From Streptomyces sp. NBC_01224 (GTDB taxonomy: Bacteria; Actinomycetota; Actinomycetes; Streptomycetales; Streptomycetaceae), in assembly GCF_036002945.1 (NCBI RefSeq), contig NZ_CP108530.1, forward strand, positions 62,001-126,000: a stretch of DNA of 64,000 nucleotides, read 5' to 3'. Position 1 is the first letter of the stretch. Each line of letters opens with the position of its first letter. The notes under the pieces are model-generated. The model was not told the origin of the DNA and did not search any database. It worked only from the letters and a program-made list of their open reading frames with translations. This document shows positions 1-8,756 of this stretch, one piece after another. Both the position numbers and the translations under genes were made by a program.

Positions 1-73
1 CTATGCCTGACCAGCGAAAACGCCGTCCTCAAGTCCGGAAAGACAACAGCTTCTCAGGTCCTGTCGTGAGAAA

Positions 74-108
74 TGCTGGTCGCAGCCCTGCGGGGACTGC
101 GACCAGCA
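74..108 (-). terminator. Hairpin terminator of the ChW-protein gene
   Basis: A 12-bp perfect inverted repeat (TGCTGGTCGCAG at 74-85 with its complement at 97-108) encloses an 11-nt loop. It lies about 40 nt downstream of the stop codon of the minus-strand secreted-protein gene. There is no T-run, as is usual for Streptomyces terminators. Confidence 0.55.
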
Positions 109-147
109 GGTTGTGCCGTATCGCCACCGATCAGTGGCGATCAGCGG

Positions 148-660
148 TCATTTCAGCCAAAGGGCTTCCATCGGAAGCCCACGGCCGGTGGTCCCCAGCT
201 CGGTGATCCCGAACCCGCCGCCGTACCCACCGTCGATCCAGCCGATGTTGCTGACGTGGGCGGCGCCGTCCACCATCCCTGTCGTGTGGTCCAGGTAGAC
301 CCTGACCGCCTCGATCGGAGCGTCCGTGTTGACGTCGCCGACCTGGATGGTCCGGTTGCTGGGAGAGGTGCAGGAGTAATAGGCATCCCAGCCGTAGTTG
401 GAACGGTGTGCTCTGGCACAGAACTCGATCGTGCTGGCGGGGAAGTGGAACCGGATTGAGTCGATGCTGATGGCCTGCCCGGTGCTACCGGCCCATTCCC
501 CGTCGCATCTCCAGTCCTGCCAGCCGACCCTCTTGAGGTGAGCCTGGTAGCAGACGGTGCCGGTAGGGTTGTCCCTGGCGCTGGCGGAGCCCGCTCCCAT
601 GAACACAGCTGTGGCAGTGACCGCCGCCGCGGCGACTACACGGATCGTACGCTTCAACAT
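148..660 (-). CDS. Secreted ChW (hydrophobic W) repeat protein
   Basis: A 170-residue exported protein if it starts at the ATG at 660. That start gives a classical signal peptide: MLKRTIRVV, a long Ala/Val hydrophobic core and an AxA-type cleavage region (GSASA). The upstream in-frame extension has no signal character and is rejected. The mature part holds two tryptophan-centred repeats typical of the ChW family: a first unit around GWQDWRCDGEWAGSTGQ and a C-terminal unit around SNIGWIDGGYG. Known ChW proteins are extracellular, and repeat binding roles are mostly inferred, so no enzyme activity can be assigned. There is no visible operon partner. Confidence 0.75.
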   Translation of the reverse strand: MLKRTIRVVAAAAVTATAVFMGAGSASARDNPTGTVCYQAHLKRVGWQDWRCDGEWAGSTGQAISIDSIRFHFPASTIEFCARAHRSNYGWDAYYSCTSPSNRTIQVGDVNTDAPIEAVRVYLDHTTGMVDGAAHVSNIGWIDGGYGGGFGITELGTTGRGLPMEALWLK

Positions 661-991
661 GTGTGCTTCCCCGATTCCAGGGCCTCGGATGGCCCGGCGG
701 GCAACGTTAGCGATCACGGTCCGCCGTGTCGTGAATCTGACATCGGCAGTTGCCAAATCGGAGAGTTCGGCACGGAATTGTGAATTCCGCCCGGTCCAGG
801 AGCTGGGCCGGGGCCCAGTATTAGCCGTCTGCCGAGGTCGGCGGCTGTGAGATGGGGCTTGTGCAGCGCATCGCTGTAGAGCCGCATCTCACGAGCCGCC
901 CCGTCCAGGTGCTGCCAGAAGGGAAGCGGCAGCTCGAGATCGTGCGAATGCGGGGGATGCGCTTCGACCGTCAGCGGACGACGCTGGAGTC

Positions 992-1759
992 ATGAGGACC
1001 GTCTGGTCCGGCATGATCCAGTTCGGGATGGTCGCGCTGCCTGTCCGGCTGTTCGGGGCCACCGCCGAGCATGACGTGCGACTCCACGAGATCCACGTCG
1101 CCGACGGCAGCCGGATCGAGCACCGGCGCTTCTGCCCCGTAGAGGGCCGGGAGATCTCGTATGAGGAGGTCGGACGGGGATTCGCCTTGCCCGACGGCCG
1201 CATGGTGCCGCTGACCGAGGAGGACCTGGCGCGCCTGCCGCTGCCGACGAAGCGCACGTGCGAGGTGCTCGGCTTTGTCCCTGGGGCGGACGTCGACCCG
1301 ATCAGCTACGCCAAGCCGTATTCCGCTGGCCCCGGCAATCCCGGAGCCGACCGGCCCTACGCCCTGCTCGTGGAGGCCCTCGCCCGCACCGGAATGGTCG
1401 GCGTGGCCAAGATCGCCATCAGGAACCGGGAGCGCCTGGCGGTGCTGCGGCCACGCCGAGGCGTGCTGGTCGTTCAGACCCTGCTGTGGGAGGACGAGCT
1501 GCGGGAACCCGGCGATCTGGCTCCGGCGGCACCGGTCACGGACCGGGAGCTGGAGCTCGCCGAGGTGCTGATCCGGGAGCTGACCGGCATCGAGGAACGC
1601 GAGATCCATGACGAGTACGGACACGCCCGGGAGCAGCTGATCACCGCAAAGGCCAGCGGCGCCGAGCTGCCCGAGCCGCCGGAGGCGGCACCGGTGGTGG
1701 ACCTGATGTCCGCGCTGGAGGCAAGCGTACGGGCAGCCCAGGCCGAGCATGGCAACTGA
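992..1759 (+). CDS. ku: Ku-family NHEJ protein
   Basis: A 255-residue bacterial Ku homologue. Ku dimers ring double-strand DNA ends and recruit the LigD ligase for non-homologous end joining. The N-terminus (MRTVWSGMIQFGMVALPVRLF) follows the family pattern of a short beta strand then G-x-V-x-x-P-V-x-L. The middle carries the conserved stretch around HRRFCPVEGREISYEE, and the C-terminus ends in an acidic helix. It is slightly shorter than the usual 270-330 residues and lacks a basic Lys-rich tail. No ligD is adjacent. Streptomyces often carry several ku copies, so this may be an accessory paralogue. The start is the ATG at 992, with a poor GGAG only 2-3 nt upstream. Confidence 0.9.
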   Translation: MRTVWSGMIQFGMVALPVRLFGATAEHDVRLHEIHVADGSRIEHRRFCPVEGREISYEEVGRGFALPDGRMVPLTEEDLARLPLPTKRTCEVLGFVPGADVDPISYAKPYSAGPGNPGADRPYALLVEALARTGMVGVAKIAIRNRERLAVLRPRRGVLVVQTLLWEDELREPGDLAPAAPVTDRELELAEVLIRELTGIEEREIHDEYGHAREQLITAKASGAELPEPPEAAPVVDLMSALEASVRAAQAEHGN

Positions 1760-1949
1760 GAAGCCGCATCGCGGGCACCCATTGACCGTCCGGCAAACAC
1801 GAGCGTGTGTTATCCGGTGAACGCGGAAGGCCGGAAACGGACACGGGGCGCTGAAATGCCGAGGGCAACACGCCCGCTCGGAGGGCCGGCCCAAGGGGCA
1901 CGGTGCGGGCCAGCCCTCCCGGGTCAGTTCCTGCCGACGGGACGGGCGT

Positions 1950-2641
1950 CTAGTTCGCGTCGACGGGCAGCTCCCCGTTCGACTGCCAGATCACCCCGTC
2001 CAGCTGGATGGGCAGGCTCGGGAATCCGAAGAGGAAGCCCAGGCAGCGCTCCCGCAGAACCGCCGCGCTCTGCTCGGGACTCAGCGGGACGCCTTCCTCT
2101 TCGCCCCCGGGACCGGGGAGCGCAGTCCTGCAGTCGGCATCCGGGAAGATGTCGATCTCCCCGAGAACCACGTGCGCCGTCGCGCTCTCCCGATCCGGGT
2201 AGCTCCATGCCGACTTCGGCAGGAGGACGATCAGGTCGTAGGCGTCGAGGGCGTCGGCCACCGCCGCCGCGAGCGGACTGCGGTCGGTGCGGGGCCCGCT
2301 GCGGTCGCTCTCCCGTGAGGGGTGGCGGACCTCCCACATGCAGGTGTGCTACACCAGGACGCCGGGGCCGTCCGGCGAGGCCCACAGCGTGCTGGTCGTC
2401 GGCTCCGGCGGGGCGGCCGGCTCGGTCTCCTTCTTGCGGCGGCCCCGGCTGCGACGGTCGAACACGCCGCTCAAAGTCCAGCGCCAGTAGTCCTCGGCTT
2501 CCTCCAGGAGCAGGACCCGCTGTCCGCTGTGTGCCCAGGCCGCCGCGATCCCGCCGGCCAGGTGGTAGAGGTTCCCCGAGCGCTCAGCCAGGAACCGCAG
2601 GACATGTGGTGCGTGCGGCGCATCGGCCGCTTGTCGGTCAC
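1950..2641 (-). pseudogene. Broken ParA/MinD-like gene with internal amber codon
   Basis: A GTG at 2641 with a GGAG site 6 nt upstream starts VTDKRP. The ParA-like sequence then continues in another frame (VLRFLAERSGNLYHLAGG, then GQRVLLLEEAEDYWRW), so one base was gained or lost near 2600-2630. In that second frame a TAG follows ...DGPGVLV at about 2350. The same frame then resumes for 130 codons (MWEVRHPSRES to GELPVDAN). The pattern of Lys/Arg-rich start, Gly-rich loop, helix and VLLLEE strand matches the N-terminus of ParA-type ATPases. The P-loop is degenerate: GNLYH replaces GxGKT. The gene lies directly behind the 2657-3049 gene in the same orientation. Function is assumed lost, and the family call is moderately sure. 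Confidence 0.6.
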
Positions 2642-2656
2642 CGGCGTCTCCGGTGG

Positions 2657-3049
2657 CTACCCATCGTTGGTGCCCTCCGGATGGCGCTCGCGGTAGAGAC
2701 TGACGAAACGTCTCGTCAGTCGGCCGAGTTCACGCGTGTACTCGAAGGCAACGAACTGCGGAGTCTCAGCCGTCGGCCGGGCGTTCAGCTCCGTCAGGCG
2801 GTAAGCGTCCCTGTACATCTGCCGAACGACCGGGTCCTCGTCGAAGCCCAGCTCTTCCGTCACGAACAGGTTCAGCGCTCCACGCAACTGGGTGGCTGTC
2901 AGGTCAATTTCCTGCCGATCAGGCATGGACAGCGTGATGGCCAAAGCCTTCATCACGACATCGCTGATGGCTTCGACGTCGATCGGCAGTGCCTCCGGAT
3001 CGGCAGCGTCGACGCTCGGGGATCGGTCCTTGTCTGTCACGGCGGTCAT
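2657..3049 (-). CDS. Hypothetical protein, first gene of a broken pair
   Basis: A 130-residue soluble, acidic protein without signal peptide or membrane segment. The start is the ATG at 3049, because AGAGGAG lies 6 nt upstream; an in-frame GTG sits just before it. The central part is helical (ALNLFVTEELGFDEDPVVRQ and a Tyr-rich helix YRDAYRLTELNARP). The C-terminus ends in an Arg-rich helix. The ParA-like pseudogene follows 16 nt downstream, and the divergently transcribed TPR regulator starts 125 nt away. This suggests a former regulator plus two-gene cassette. I do not recognise the family with confidence. Confidence 0.6.
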   Translation of the reverse strand: MTAVTDKDRSPSVDAADPEALPIDVEAISDVVMKALAITLSMPDRQEIDLTATQLRGALNLFVTEELGFDEDPVVRQMYRDAYRLTELNARPTAETPQFVAFEYTRELGRLTRRFVSLYRERHPEGTNDG

Positions 3050-3174
3050 CACGCGCTCCTCTCGTGTCCGCTTTTGGTTGCGGCGTGTGAAGAGCTAACT
3101 GCGGGATGTGCCCATCCGGGTACCGTAGGAGGGAGGCGTGACCGTGAAAGCCGTGAAACCTACGGGAGTTGGCA

Positions 3175-4524
3175 ATGGCCAAAGCACCCCAGGACGACCG
3201 CAATACGGGACTCGAAACCCTGCTTGAGCAGGCGCAATGGTCGCGTACCCAGCTCGCCAATGCGGTGAACCGCACCGGTGTCCAGGTCGGTATGACCCTG
3301 AAGTACGACCACTCCGCCGTTTCGCACTGGCTGAGCGGGACGCAGCCAAGGGAGCAGGTCAGGCCGATCATCATCGAGGTACTCGAACGCAAGATCGGCC
3401 GCCCCGTGACCTATGCGGAAGCGGGTCTGCAGCCTCCGAAGGGCGGAGAGGACTCCGGCAGCGGAGACACTGTCGAGTCCCTCTTGGATCTGGGCAGGGC
3501 TGATATGGACCCCTCACGACGCGGCGTGCTCGCCGCCGGCTTGTACTCGGCTGCTCTCGTCGTGCCCCTCTTCGCAGGCGAGGCGCACGCAGAGGAACGC
3601 GAACGCGCCACGAAACCCACAGGCCGTATCGGGCCGGGCGAAGTCGCGACCGTACGGACCATGACCGACCGCATCGCAGACATCCTCGACGAGCTGGGCG
3701 GCGGCCACGCCCGCCCAATGGCCGCGGCATTCCTCGTCAACACCGTCGCGCCCTACCTGCGAGCCCAAGCAACCGAGCCGGTCAGAAACGACATGCTCTC
3801 CGCCGCCTCCGACCTGACCTACCTGACCGGGTGGATGGCGATGTACGAACGAGAGCACGGCCTCGGACAGCAGTACTACGTAAAGGCGTTGAACCTCGCC
3901 AAGGCTGCTGCTGACCACGTCACCTACTGCCGCACTCTGCGCGGCATGAGCCTTCAGGCATCACATCTGCGCCATGGGCAGATGGCCTTGAAGCTCGCGG
4001 ACTCAGCTGCCGAAGCTGCACCCAAGGCCGGCCTGCGGCTGGTGGCGTTCCTTCGAGGTCAGCAGGCACACTCGGCAGCCATGGTCGGCGACCGGAAGCA
4101 GGCATTCACTCGCCTGCGTGAAGCCGAAGCAGCGCTCTCGAAGGCCGACTCACGCCGAGATGCTGTCGGCGGATACGACCAAGCGGCCTACCAGTTCCAC
4201 GTCGCCCACGTCCTCTACGAGACGAAAGACCTGGCGGGCTCGATCGCGGCTCTGAAGAGCTCGGTCCGGGCACAACCCAAACAGGAACGGCAGGGCCGAC
4301 TCCACGCCAACGGCGTTATGGCCCAACGCCAGTACGAACTGGGACACATCGAGGAGGCGTGCAGCACCTGGAATACGTTCCTCGACGACTACGTGGGCTT
4401 GTCAACCGCTCGCGGCGACGAGCACTTCGAGACGATGCGGAAGCGGCTCGCTCCCCACCGGAAGGTCCGGGCCGTAAGAGAACTCGGCGAACGCGCTCGC
4501 CAGGTCGCGACGCTGAAGGGGTAG
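3175..4524 (+). CDS. HTH-TPR type transcriptional regulator
   Basis: About 449 residues. The start is the ATG at 3175, with GGGAG 6 nt upstream; a TTG two codons earlier is rejected. Residues 10-70 form an XRE-like DNA-binding region (WSRTQLANAVNRTG, then HSAVSHWLSGTQP). Residues 105-130 (DPSRRGVLAAGLYSAALVVP) look like a Tat-like hydrophobic segment. That segment is common in this Streptomyces regulator family and is probably not a real export signal. The rest, about 150-449, is helical with TPR-like repeats (YYVKALNLAKAAADHVTYCR and similar). The family usually senses a peptide or small molecule through its TPR part. The gene is divergent from the 2657-3049 gene, so it may control that cassette through the 125-bp shared promoter region. 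Confidence 0.8.
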   Translation: MAKAPQDDRNTGLETLLEQAQWSRTQLANAVNRTGVQVGMTLKYDHSAVSHWLSGTQPREQVRPIIIEVLERKIGRPVTYAEAGLQPPKGGEDSGSGDTVESLLDLGRADMDPSRRGVLAAGLYSAALVVPLFAGEAHAEERERATKPTGRIGPGEVATVRTMTDRIADILDELGGGHARPMAAAFLVNTVAPYLRAQATEPVRNDMLSAASDLTYLTGWMAMYEREHGLGQQYYVKALNLAKAAADHVTYCRTLRGMSLQASHLRHGQMALKLADSAAEAAPKAGLRLVAFLRGQQAHSAAMVGDRKQAFTRLREAEAALSKADSRRDAVGGYDQAAYQFHVAHVLYETKDLAGSIAALKSSVRAQPKQERQGRLHANGVMAQRQYELGHIEEACSTWNTFLDDYVGLSTARGDEHFETMRKRLAPHRKVRAVRELGERARQVATLKG

Positions 4525-4550
4525 TGACCCTGGAGAGGGCGATGAGGCGG

Positions 4551-4584
4551 GCGCCGCACCGCCCTCCCCGTCTGGGCGGCGCGC
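4551..4584 (+). terminator. Possible terminator after the TPR regulator
   Basis: An imperfect G+C-rich inverted repeat (ACCGCCC ... GGGCGGC, extended by GCGC on both sides) lies 30-60 nt after the regulator stop codon. No U-run is present. Confidence 0.35.
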
Positions 4585-4630
4585 GGGTCAGGCAAGCAGG
4601 ATCTGGCCGGCAGGGCGGTCAGGCTTCCAG

Positions 4631-4798
4631 TTACGGACCCGTCTCGTTTCCGCCGGCGCCCTGCTCTTCCAGCACTTGATTAACCGCGACAGCGGCTTCG
4701 TGTGCGTCTGCTGATTCACCGGCGTTGAGTGCCGCGAGGTAGAGCTCGCCGTGCTTTTCAGAGCGGCCCCGACGACGACGCGCCCAGTCGGCCAGGGG
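4631..4798 (-). pseudogene. Possible C-terminal fragment of a hypothetical protein
   Basis: The last 55 codons of a minus-strand frame (PLADWARRRRGRSEKHG, then LYLAALNAGESADAHEAA) have normal protein-like composition. Codons upstream in the same frame are Arg/Ser/Pro-rich and look like out-of-frame sequence. It is probably a decayed or truncated gene. I see nothing else in 4585-5137. Confidence 0.25.
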
Positions 4799-5137
4799 GC
4801 CGCTCTCCTGCGGCCTCGTCGGGGGCGAACGGTTGTCCGCCGAGAGGCGAGACACTGACCAGACGACCCCAACCGACAGGCTGGATCTCCCCCTCACCGA
4901 AGGAGCGTCGAAGCCTCGACGGCTTCCTCGCCGCTCACCGCGTTCGCGGCCCGTCGCCGTTCGAGGCGGCTGACTCCCGAAGCAGTCTGGAGGCAGCGGG
5001 TGTCGGAGGTCTTGGTGGCGATCGATGACGTCAGCGCTTGGACCATGGGCGACTTCAGCTACTCCGACCACTGAATCCACTGCTGCGCGCTGAGACCCTC
5101 ACTGTTGTTTTGGTGGCGGCTTGCGCCTGCGCGTCGG

Positions 5138-5449
5138 TCAGACGGCGGCAGGGGCGCCGAGCATCGCGGAAGCCTGTTGGAACGGGTTGAGGACGCGCGT
5201 GGGCGCGGCGGTGTGGGGAAGGCCGGGGCAGATGAAGCCGAGTTGGGTCATGGCCCGGAGGATTTCGCCGGCGCTGAAATCGCGGCGGTCCTGGCGTGTG
5301 ATGACCTGCCCGACCTGCTTGACGGGGTAGGTGCGGCGGCCGATGATCACGGACTCGCCGATGACCTGTTCGGGCTTGATGCCCTTCATGGATTCCAGGA
5401 CGCCGCTCTTGGTGAGGTCGAACGGGAAGCGGGCGATGACACAGCGCAT
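5138..5449 (-). CDS. SCO5918-family conserved protein
   Basis: A 103-residue protein starting MRCVIARFPFDLTKSGV, with GTGAGG 4 nt before the ATG. It matches the small family that sits beside DEAD-box helicase and CBS genes in Streptomyces coelicolor (SCO5918 type). Pro, Gly and Val pattern a compact beta-rich fold (VIIGRRTYPVKQVGQVITRQ). No catalytic motif is recognisable. It is the last gene of the minus-strand cold-shock block, 54 nt behind the CBS gene. Its function is unknown; a role in RNA handling at low temperature is inferred only from its neighbours. Confidence 0.75.
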   Translation of the reverse strand: MRCVIARFPFDLTKSGVLESMKGIKPEQVIGESVIIGRRTYPVKQVGQVITRQDRRDFSAGEILRAMTQLGFICPGLPHTAAPTRVLNPFQQASAMLGAPAAV

Positions 5450-5503
5450 GATGCCTCACAGGGAGAAGAATGAAGGGGAATGGTTTCGCCGCGGTGAGGC
5501 GGT

Positions 5504-5908
5504 TCAGTGGGCAAGGGCGAGGACGCCCGGAGCGCTGCCCTGCTTGTCGACGACCGGCAGGGCACCGGGCCGGCGGCCGCGCATCGCGTGCTGGGCTTCG
5601 GCGATCGTGGTAGCGGGTGAGGTGAACGGCCCGCGGTTGTCGAGAATGTCGCGTAGCTGGACCCGGTCCGTGTACGCGGGGCTGTCACGGACCGCGGCGA
5701 GCTGGGCCTGGGTGACCAGTTGGGTGCACAGGCCGTCGTTGTCGCAGACGAGCAGGTGCTCGGTGCGGGCACTGGTCATGACGGCCAGGGCGACTTCGAT
5801 GGTCATGTCGTCGCAGACCTGCGGTCCGGCCGTGTCCATGGTGTCGGCCACTGTCCTGTGCGCGGGGGTGGCGCTCGCCGGGCGGGGTTGCATCTGAACC
5901 AGTGCCAA
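5504..5908 (-). CDS. CBS-domain protein of the cold-shock block
   Basis: A 134-residue protein with two tandem CBS motifs: residues about 15-70 (DTMDTAGPQVCDDMTIEVAL, HLLVCDNDG) and 75-134 (LRDILDNRGPFTSPATTIAE, GALPVVDKQG). CBS pairs bind adenine nucleotides and act as energy sensors. The start is taken as the TTG at 5908, because a perfect AGGAGG lies 6 nt upstream. Upstream codons in the frame lack a ribosome site. It lies 44 nt behind the DEAD-box gene on the same strand and is probably co-transcribed. Confidence 0.8.
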   Translation of the reverse strand: MALVQMQPRPASATPAHRTVADTMDTAGPQVCDDMTIEVALAVMTSARTEHLLVCDNDGLCTQLVTQAQLAAVRDSPAYTDRVQLRDILDNRGPFTSPATTIAEAQHAMRGRRPGALPVVDKQGSAPGVLALAH

Positions 5909-5952
5909 GATGTGCCTCCTGCAGAGATGGGCCAGTTTCCTGATCAAGGGTT

Positions 5953-7467
5953 CTAGGCCGCCGCGTCGAAGGAGGACTGCCGCACGATCGTGCGCCGGGC
6001 AGTCGAAGCGGGGCTGCGTCGACCGCGGGAGGCCGCGCTGCGGCTGCGCTGACGTCGCTCGGCCACCGGCGTGGTGATCGTCACGGGAATGCCGGAGGGG
6101 GTCTGGGCGCCGGTGATCCGGCTGAGTGCCTCCTCGCCCGAGCGGACCTGAGTGGTCTGCGGCACGATGCCGGCGGCTGCCATGAGGCGGCTCATGTCGC
6201 GGCGCTGGTTGGGGGTGACCAGAGTGACGACGCTGCCGGACTCGCCGGCCCGCGCGGTACGGCCGCCGCGGTGGAGGTAGTCCTTGTGGTCGGTCGGCGG
6301 GTCGACGTTGACAACGAGGTCGAGATTGTCGACGTGAATACCGCGCGCCGCGACGTTCGTCGCGACGAGCACAGTGACATGCCCGGTCTTGAACTGGGCC
6401 AGGGTCCGGGTGCGCTGCGGCTGCGACTTCCCGCCGTGCAGGGCGACGGCCCGCACCCCGCTGCTCAGCAGATTCTGCGTCAGCCGGTCGACAGCGTGCT
6501 TGGTGTCCAGGAACATGATCACCCGGCCCTCGCGCGCCGCGATCTCCGTCGTCATCCGGTGCTTGTCGGCGCCGTGGACATGCAGTACGTGGTGCTCCAT
6601 CGTGGTGACCGCCCCTGCGGACGGGTCGACGGAGTGGACGACCGGGTCGGTGAGGTAGCGGCGGACCAGGAGGTCGACGTTGCGGTCGAGTGTGGCGGAG
6701 AACAGCATCCGCTGGCCCTCAAGGCGGACCTGGTCCAGGAGCGCGGTGACCTGTGGCATGAAGCCCATGTCGGCCATCTGGTCGGCCTCGTCCAGGACGG
6801 TGATCGCGACCTGGTTCAGCCGGCAGTCACCCCGGTCGATGAGGTCCTTGAGGCGGCCCGGCGTCGCGACGACGACTTCGGCACCACGGCGCAGCGCGCT
6901 GACCTGCCTGCCGATCGGCATTCCGCCGACGACAGTGGCCAGGCGCAGCCTCACCGAGCGTGCGTGGGGGGTAAGAGCATCGGTCACCTGCTGTGCCAGT
7001 TCACGCGTCGGCACGAGGATCAGGGCCAGCGGCTGGCCGGGCTCGGCGCGCTGCCCGGCGGTGCGGGCCAGCAGGGCCAGGCCGAAGGCGAGGGTCTTGC
7101 CGGAGCCGGTGCGCCCGCGACCGAGGACGTCGCGGCCCGCGAGGGTATTGGGCAGGGTCGCGCCCTGGATCGGGAACGGGACGCTCATGCCTTGCGCGGT
7201 GAGCGAGGCCAGCAACTGCTCGGGCATGTCGAGGTCGGCGAACGCCTCGACGGCAGGCAGCGCGGGAGTGATCGTCTTGGGCAGGGCGAACTCGCCCGAG
7301 GCCGCCGCGGGCCGCCGGCCGCGGCCGCCTGGGCGGCTCGGCCCTCCGGAACGGCTCGGGGCGGGCGTGCCGAAGCGGTTGCCCCGGTGCGAACCGGCGC
7401 CGGAGCCGAAGGCGGGACCGCCGGTACGGTTGCGGGAGGAGCGGTTGTTCGTACGTGAGGGGTTCAT
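5953..7467 (-). CDS. DEAD-box RNA helicase
   Basis: A 504-residue ATP-dependent RNA helicase. An Arg/Gly-rich N-terminal tail (about 1-60) precedes a RecA-like domain with the Q-motif region (PFPIQGATLP), Walker A GRGRTGSGKT, VLDEADQMADMGF (DEAD) and LFSATLD. A second domain holds VALHGGKSQ, ATNVAARGIHV and HRGGRTARAG. The C-terminus is basic. The start is the ATG at 7467 with GGAAGG upstream. Homologues unwind structured RNA, often at low temperature. The cold-shock gene just upstream on the same strand supports such a role. An 80-nt-scale spacer with a terminator separates the two, so they may be separate transcripts. Confidence 0.95.
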   Translation of the reverse strand: MNPSRTNNRSSRNRTGGPAFGSGAGSHRGNRFGTPAPSRSGGPSRPGGRGRRPAAASGEFALPKTITPALPAVEAFADLDMPEQLLASLTAQGMSVPFPIQGATLPNTLAGRDVLGRGRTGSGKTLAFGLALLARTAGQRAEPGQPLALILVPTRELAQQVTDALTPHARSVRLRLATVVGGMPIGRQVSALRRGAEVVVATPGRLKDLIDRGDCRLNQVAITVLDEADQMADMGFMPQVTALLDQVRLEGQRMLFSATLDRNVDLLVRRYLTDPVVHSVDPSAGAVTTMEHHVLHVHGADKHRMTTEIAAREGRVIMFLDTKHAVDRLTQNLLSSGVRAVALHGGKSQPQRTRTLAQFKTGHVTVLVATNVAARGIHVDNLDLVVNVDPPTDHKDYLHRGGRTARAGESGSVVTLVTPNQRRDMSRLMAAAGIVPQTTQVRSGEEALSRITGAQTPSGIPVTITTPVAERRQRSRSAASRGRRSPASTARRTIVRQSSFDAAA

Positions 7468-7728
7468 TCAGAACCTTCCTTGATACGGCACGTATCAAGG
7501 AATTCTCGCAGCAGAAGAACAGCGCGGGGAATCACAAGAACGAGCCGAACGAAATGCGAAAGCAGATCTGGCCCGCGGTGAATCCGGTGCAAGTGCAGGC
7601 GATGAAATGAGTGACGTCATGCGGACGTGAGATCCCGGACGTCTACAGGGGCATCTTCAAAGAGGTCCGCATTCCTGGAGAGGGATCTGCGGGCGTCGTT
7701 GCCCCACAGGGAAGCCCCGGGGAATTCC

Positions 7729-7772
7729 CGTAGCTGGGGCCCGCACCCCGAGGGATGCGGGCCCCAGCTACG
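7729..7772 (-). terminator. Strong hairpin terminator of the cold-shock gene
   Basis: A 17-bp perfect stem (CGTAGCTGGGGCCCGCA at 7729-7745, complement at 7756-7772) with a 10-nt loop, 16 nt after the stop codon of the minus-strand cold-shock gene. Confidence 0.8.
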
Positions 7773-7787
7773 AAGTGCGCGTCAGCG

Positions 7788-7991
7788 TCAGGCAGGAACG
7801 ATGTTCTCAGCCGTCGGGCCCTTCTGGCCCTGCGCGATGTCGAAGGTGACCTTCTGACCTTCGAGCAGCTCACGGAAGCCCTGAGCGGCGATGTTCGAGA
7901 AGTGGGCGAACACGTCAGCGCCGCCACCGTCCTGCTCGATGAAGCCGAAACCCTTGGCCGCGTTGAACCACTTCACAGTGCCAGACGCCAT
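7788..7991 (-). CDS. CspA-type cold-shock protein
   Basis: A 67-residue single cold-shock domain protein that binds single-stranded RNA/DNA. It has the full RNP1 (KGFGFIEQ) and RNP2 (DVFAHFSNI) motifs and the typical start MASGTVKWFN. Length and C-terminus (GPTAENIVPA) match Streptomyces Csp proteins. AAGGAG lies 8 nt before the ATG at 7991. About 330 bp without a gene lies upstream (7992-8320) and fits the long structured 5' leader known for csp mRNAs. I see no specific element in it. Confidence 0.95.
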   Translation of the reverse strand: MASGTVKWFNAAKGFGFIEQDGGGADVFAHFSNIAAQGFRELLEGQKVTFDIAQGQKGPTAENIVPA

Positions 7992-8499
7992 GTCATATCT
8001 CCTTGTGGGGCAGTACGCCGGAACCCGCAATCCACGGATACCGGGTCGCCGCGATGATGCCCCGCCCGGAGATGACCGGAAATACAAAACGCTCCCCGCG
8101 GCTAAAAATGCCGACGAAAGGCGTTGAGGTTTTTGGGAACCACGACTGCAACTGAGATCGACAGTAGCATGCGGTAGCGGCCTGCGTACGGTCAATAATT
8201 CCGCTCTGCCCGTTGCAGTAAATACACTGTCCGCGCGGCACATTAAACTCTCGTCTCGCGGTCATAGATATTGATCCACCCGGAACACAGCGCTCCAGGA
8301 AGAGCGGTCGTCGTTTACGGCGGCCCATCAGCCCGTATACGGGTCCCGACGCAGATCAGCGCAGCGCTGCTGCGCGGCGCTCTCACGAGTGCCCCAGATC
8401 CCACCACCATGGACTGAGACTGAAGGCGGCCGACGCCCACCGTTCGTGCGAACCAGTCGGACAGCAGGACCTGCCCGGGGCAGCAGTACGCTCCGCGCG

Positions 8500-8606
8500 C
8501 GGGCTGATCGCCGTACGGTGGGCGAACACGTCCGAGCCGCCACTGTCCGGGCGGTGAAGCCGCAGCCGTTCTGCGCGTCAAACCACTTCACAGTTCCCGC
8601 GGCCCT
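8500..8606 (-). pseudogene. Dead cold-shock protein gene
   Basis: The minus strand reads AAGTVKWFDAQNGCGFTAR and then, after a one-base frame change near 8555, DSGGSDVFAHRTAISPR. These are the first halves of RNP1 and RNP2 of a cold-shock domain. The codon where ATG is expected (8604-8606) reads AGG. RNP1 is also damaged (GCGFTAR instead of GFGFI). The sequence beyond DVFAH no longer resembles the family. So start codon, frame and 3' half are all lost. It sits between merR and the intact csp gene. Confidence 0.75.
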
Positions 8607-8756
8607 TGCCTCACACCTTCCTGCCGATGAAGCGTCCTACGACATGCGGCAGACGGAGGCGGTCACCCTGGCTCCTCCGCCGCAGCAGAACGCCTACGAC
8701 GAAGATGTGGGCGAAGGGAACATCCTGGTCAAGGCAGTTGACCCAGAAGCCACGCG

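Noticed and set aside
6271..7458. A 395-codon plus-strand frame opposite the DEAD-box gene
   Set aside because: It is the complement of a clear helicase gene with all motifs. Its composition is the Gly/Asp/Arg-rich pattern of an antisense frame in high-G+C DNA.
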